Shown piece after piece: positions 49,536-51,285 of a stretch of DNA of 51,285 nucleotides; the first letter of the stretch is position 1; each line of letters starts with the position of its first letter. A program made the translations under genes and the position numbers. The stretch lies in NCBI GenBank assembly GCA_963169325.1, contig CAUJEY010000134.1:1-51285 (forward strand). Reading direction: 5' to 3'. Source of the stretch: Bacteroidota bacterium (GTDB lineage Bacteria; Bacteroidota; Bacteroidia; Chitinophagales; Saprospiraceae). The notes beneath the pieces are model-generated. The model made no database searches. It worked only from the letters and a program-made list of their open reading frames with translations, and was not told the origin of the DNA.

Positions 49536-51285
49536 ACCTTCGAGCGATTCGTCGTGGTCGGCGCGGATAAAAACAAGCCGGTAGTAATAGGTTCCTTGCG
49601 GCAATGGGCGGTTGTTTTGCCGACCCGACCATGGTTCATAAGGATTAGCCTCATGCACGATTTCACCCCAGCGGTTGTAAACGAAAAAGCGGGTGTTTTC
49701 GACCGGAATTTCGATTCCGTAGGCCGTTAAATAGCCTAATGGATCGAACACCCGGTTGCTGTCGATGGTGCTCTCCGGCGCGAAACCGTTGGGAATTTGT
49801 TTTTTAGCATCTTCCAGATCGCTGCCCTGCAGAAATAAATACACCCAGGCGGAATCGCACAATCCGGGGCATTGAGCGAGCGGACACAATACATATTGCA
49901 GCGTGTCGTAGCCTATTGCGTCGGCGTTGGTACGGATGTAGCGGATTTCATCGCGGTTGAGCGTATCGGCCGTTCCATACTTCGGTTGTTTCACAATAGA
50001 GAGTGTCCAATCTGTTTGCAGGGTATCATTGGCTGTGACGGCCAGTGTCAGTGCCGATTCGCCGGGCAACAGGTATGTTTTGTCGGAAACGGCATCCACG
50101 GCATCCGTCGTCAGGTACTGAACCGTCAGTGCCACGGTGCTGTCGCAGCCGGCTGCCGTCGTAAAATTGCCGGTAAAGGTGCCGGGTTGCTGGATGACGA
50201 TGGGGCCGAAATTCATTTGGCTGCCCGGACAAAGCGCCGTGTCGATTTCTACCAGAACCGCCTGCTGCACCAGCACCCGCACGGTATCGCTCGCTGTGCA
50301 GCCGGTGGCGGACTGCACGGTTAAAATATACACGGCATCGGCGGTGGGATTCACTACGATTGCCGGGGTGGCCGGACCGGTATTCCATTGGTATTTGCAG
50401 CCGGCGCAACCGTTAATGGCGGGTGAAAGTGTAAGCGGCGGTGCGCCGGAACAACGCTGCCGGTCGGAGCCCAGCGATACGGCAACAGGGTCGATGCTCA
50501 GTTGGAGGCGGATAATACTGTCGCAACCGGCGCTGTTTTGCAAGGTATCGATGAAGAGTCCCGGTGTTGTAAGTATTTTTCCATTGAAATTATAGGTTTT
50601 GCCTGGGCAAATGGTCTCGCCGATATCTGCCGTGACAGCCCCGCCGGTGCTTGTCACCGAGGCCGAAGCCGTTGCCGAACAGTTGGCCGCATCGGTCACC
50701 GTAACCGTATAGACGCCCGCCGGCAGGTTCTGCGGGTCTTCCACGGTGGGGCCGTGGCTCCATTGGAAGCCAAAGGGCGCTGTGCCGCCACTGACCATGA
50801 GATTGATGCTGCCGTTGGAGAGGCTGCAACCGGCCGGGGTAGCCGAGGTCGAAGCCGTGGGCGCGTTCGGATTGGTCACCGAGGCCGAAGATGTTGCGGA
50901 ACAGTTGGCCGCATCGGTCACCGTAACCGTATAGACGCCCGCCGGCAGATTTTGTGGGTCTTCCACGGTGGGGCCGTGACTCCATTGGAAGCCAAAGGGC
51001 GCCGATCCGCCACTGACCGTGAGATTGATGCTGCCGTTGGAGAGGCCGCAGCCGGCCGGGGTAGCCGTGGCCGAAGCCGTGGGCGCGTTCGGATTGGTCA
51101 CTGAAGCCGAAGCCGTGGCCGAACAGTTGGCTGCATCGGTGACCGTAACCGTATAGGCGCCCGCCGGCAGGTTTTGCGGGTCTTCTGCGGTGGGGCCGTG
51201 GCTCCATTGGAAGCCAAAGGGCGCCGATCCGCCACTGACCGTGAGGTTGATGCTGCCGTTCGAGAGGCCGCAACCGGCTTGGGTA
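49515..51285 (-). CDS. C-terminal part of a T9SS adhesin with SprB repeats (5' end beyond window)
   Basis: The frame is open to the right edge, so the apparent start at 51101 (a GTG inside a repeat) is not the real one. At least 589 residues are visible. Three nearly identical 74-residue SprB-type repeats (CGLSNGSINLTVSGG, WSHGPTVEDPQNLPAGVY, TVTDAANCSAT) come first, then Ig-like and CHU-like segments (DAVSDKTYLLPGESALTLAV), and a type B T9SS sorting domain (IPNGFAPESTIDSNRVFDP, VYNRWGE, ending EGPVYLLR). SprB is the gliding adhesin of Flavobacterium; here the repeats indicate a surface protein but not necessarily gliding. The sorting domain is almost identical to that of the convergent 3794-residue protein. 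Confidence 0.9.
   Translation of the reverse strand, partial: TQAGCGLSNGSINLTVSGGSAPFGFQWSHGPTAEDPQNLPAGAYTVTVTDAANCSATASASVTNPNAPTASATATPAGCGLSNGSINLTVSGGSAPFGFQWSHGPTVEDPQNLPAGVYTVTVTDAANCSATSSASVTNPNAPTASTSATPAGCSLSNGSINLMVSGGTAPFGFQWSHGPTVEDPQNLPAGVYTVTVTDAANCSATASASVTSTGGAVTADIGETICPGKTYNFNGKILTTPGLFIDTLQNSAGCDSIIRLQLSIDPVAVSLGSDRQRCSGAPPLTLSPAINGCAGCKYQWNTGPATPAIVVNPTADAVYILTVQSATGCTASDTVRVLVQQAVLVEIDTALCPGSQMNFGPIVIQQPGTFTGNFTTAAGCDSTVALTVQYLTTDAVDAVSDKTYLLPGESALTLAVTANDTLQTDWTLSIVKQPKYGTADTLNRDEIRYIRTNADAIGYDTLQYVLCPLAQCPGLCDSAWVYLFLQGSDLEDAKKQIPNGFAPESTIDSNRVFDPLGYLTAYGIEIPVENTRFFVYNRWGEIVHEANPYEPWSGRQNNRPLPQGTYYYRLVFIRADHDESLEGPVYLLR
50630..51285 (-). repeat. 222-base tandem repeats encoding SprB-type domains
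   Basis: Successive units recur at 222-base intervals (for example ATTGGTCAC at 50871 and 51093) with only scattered differences, and continue past the window edge. The near identity implies recent expansion and a risk of collapsed assembly. Confidence 0.85.

Overview
The window looks like a chromosomal segment of a Bacteroidota bacterium of the Saprospiraceae type (Haliscomenobacter/Lewinella relatives). The support is indirect: very large surface proteins ending in the type B sorting domain of the type IX secretion system (T9SS), a PorP/SprF protein, Kazal, GEVED, PKD and SprB-like modules, no clear Shine-Dalgarno sites, Bacteroidota-type promoters (TTG...TAnnTTTG), and a base composition that is GC-rich for the phylum. 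I saw no rRNA, tRNA, insertion sequence, integrase or CRISPR array.

Left part (1-7241). After a 107-base inverted repeat and a 15-base tandem repeat comes a tight four-gene operon: a MoxR/RavA-like AAA+ ATPase, a bpX-like protein, a vWA plus beta-propeller protein, and a bpX plus helical-repeat plus beta-propeller protein. This matches the MoxR-vWA-beta-propeller (bpX) ternary systems, predicted in silico to be NTP-dependent conflict or stress devices and, to my knowledge, without an established mechanism. It is the best candidate here for a poorly understood system.

Core metabolism (7235-11341). The cytochrome bd oxidase genes cydA and cydB lie on the minus strand. A CRP/FNR-type palindrome separates them from a divergent beta-lactamase-fold/rhodanese protein of the persulfide dioxygenase type. 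This suggests terminal oxidation and sulfide or persulfide handling.

Surface and signalling region (11383-37799). On the minus strand are a T9SS cargo protein with YCF48-like repeats and Ig/SprB-like repeats, a secreted protein with four FGE-sulfatase domains, and two small exported proteins. On the plus strand follow a third member of the small exported family with two membrane helices, a secreted caspase-family protease and a PorP/SprF protein. A TPR-CHAT protein converges on them and is divergent from an ECF sigma factor with its putative membrane anti-sigma partner. Next is a large PKD-repeat adhesin split by what looks like a one-base deletion, then two more small exported proteins embedded in simple-sequence repeats.

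Right part (37800-51285). A 3794-residue T9SS adhesin (YCF48-like propeller repeats, beta-helix, three LamG-like domains, at least 14 Ig/SprB-like repeats) converges on a second SprB-repeat adhesin whose 5' part lies beyond the window. Their 3' ends encode near-identical sorting domains and form a long inverted homology. Overall the region combines cell-surface decoration through T9SS with two caspase-fold proteases, an ECF switch and many recombination-prone repeats.
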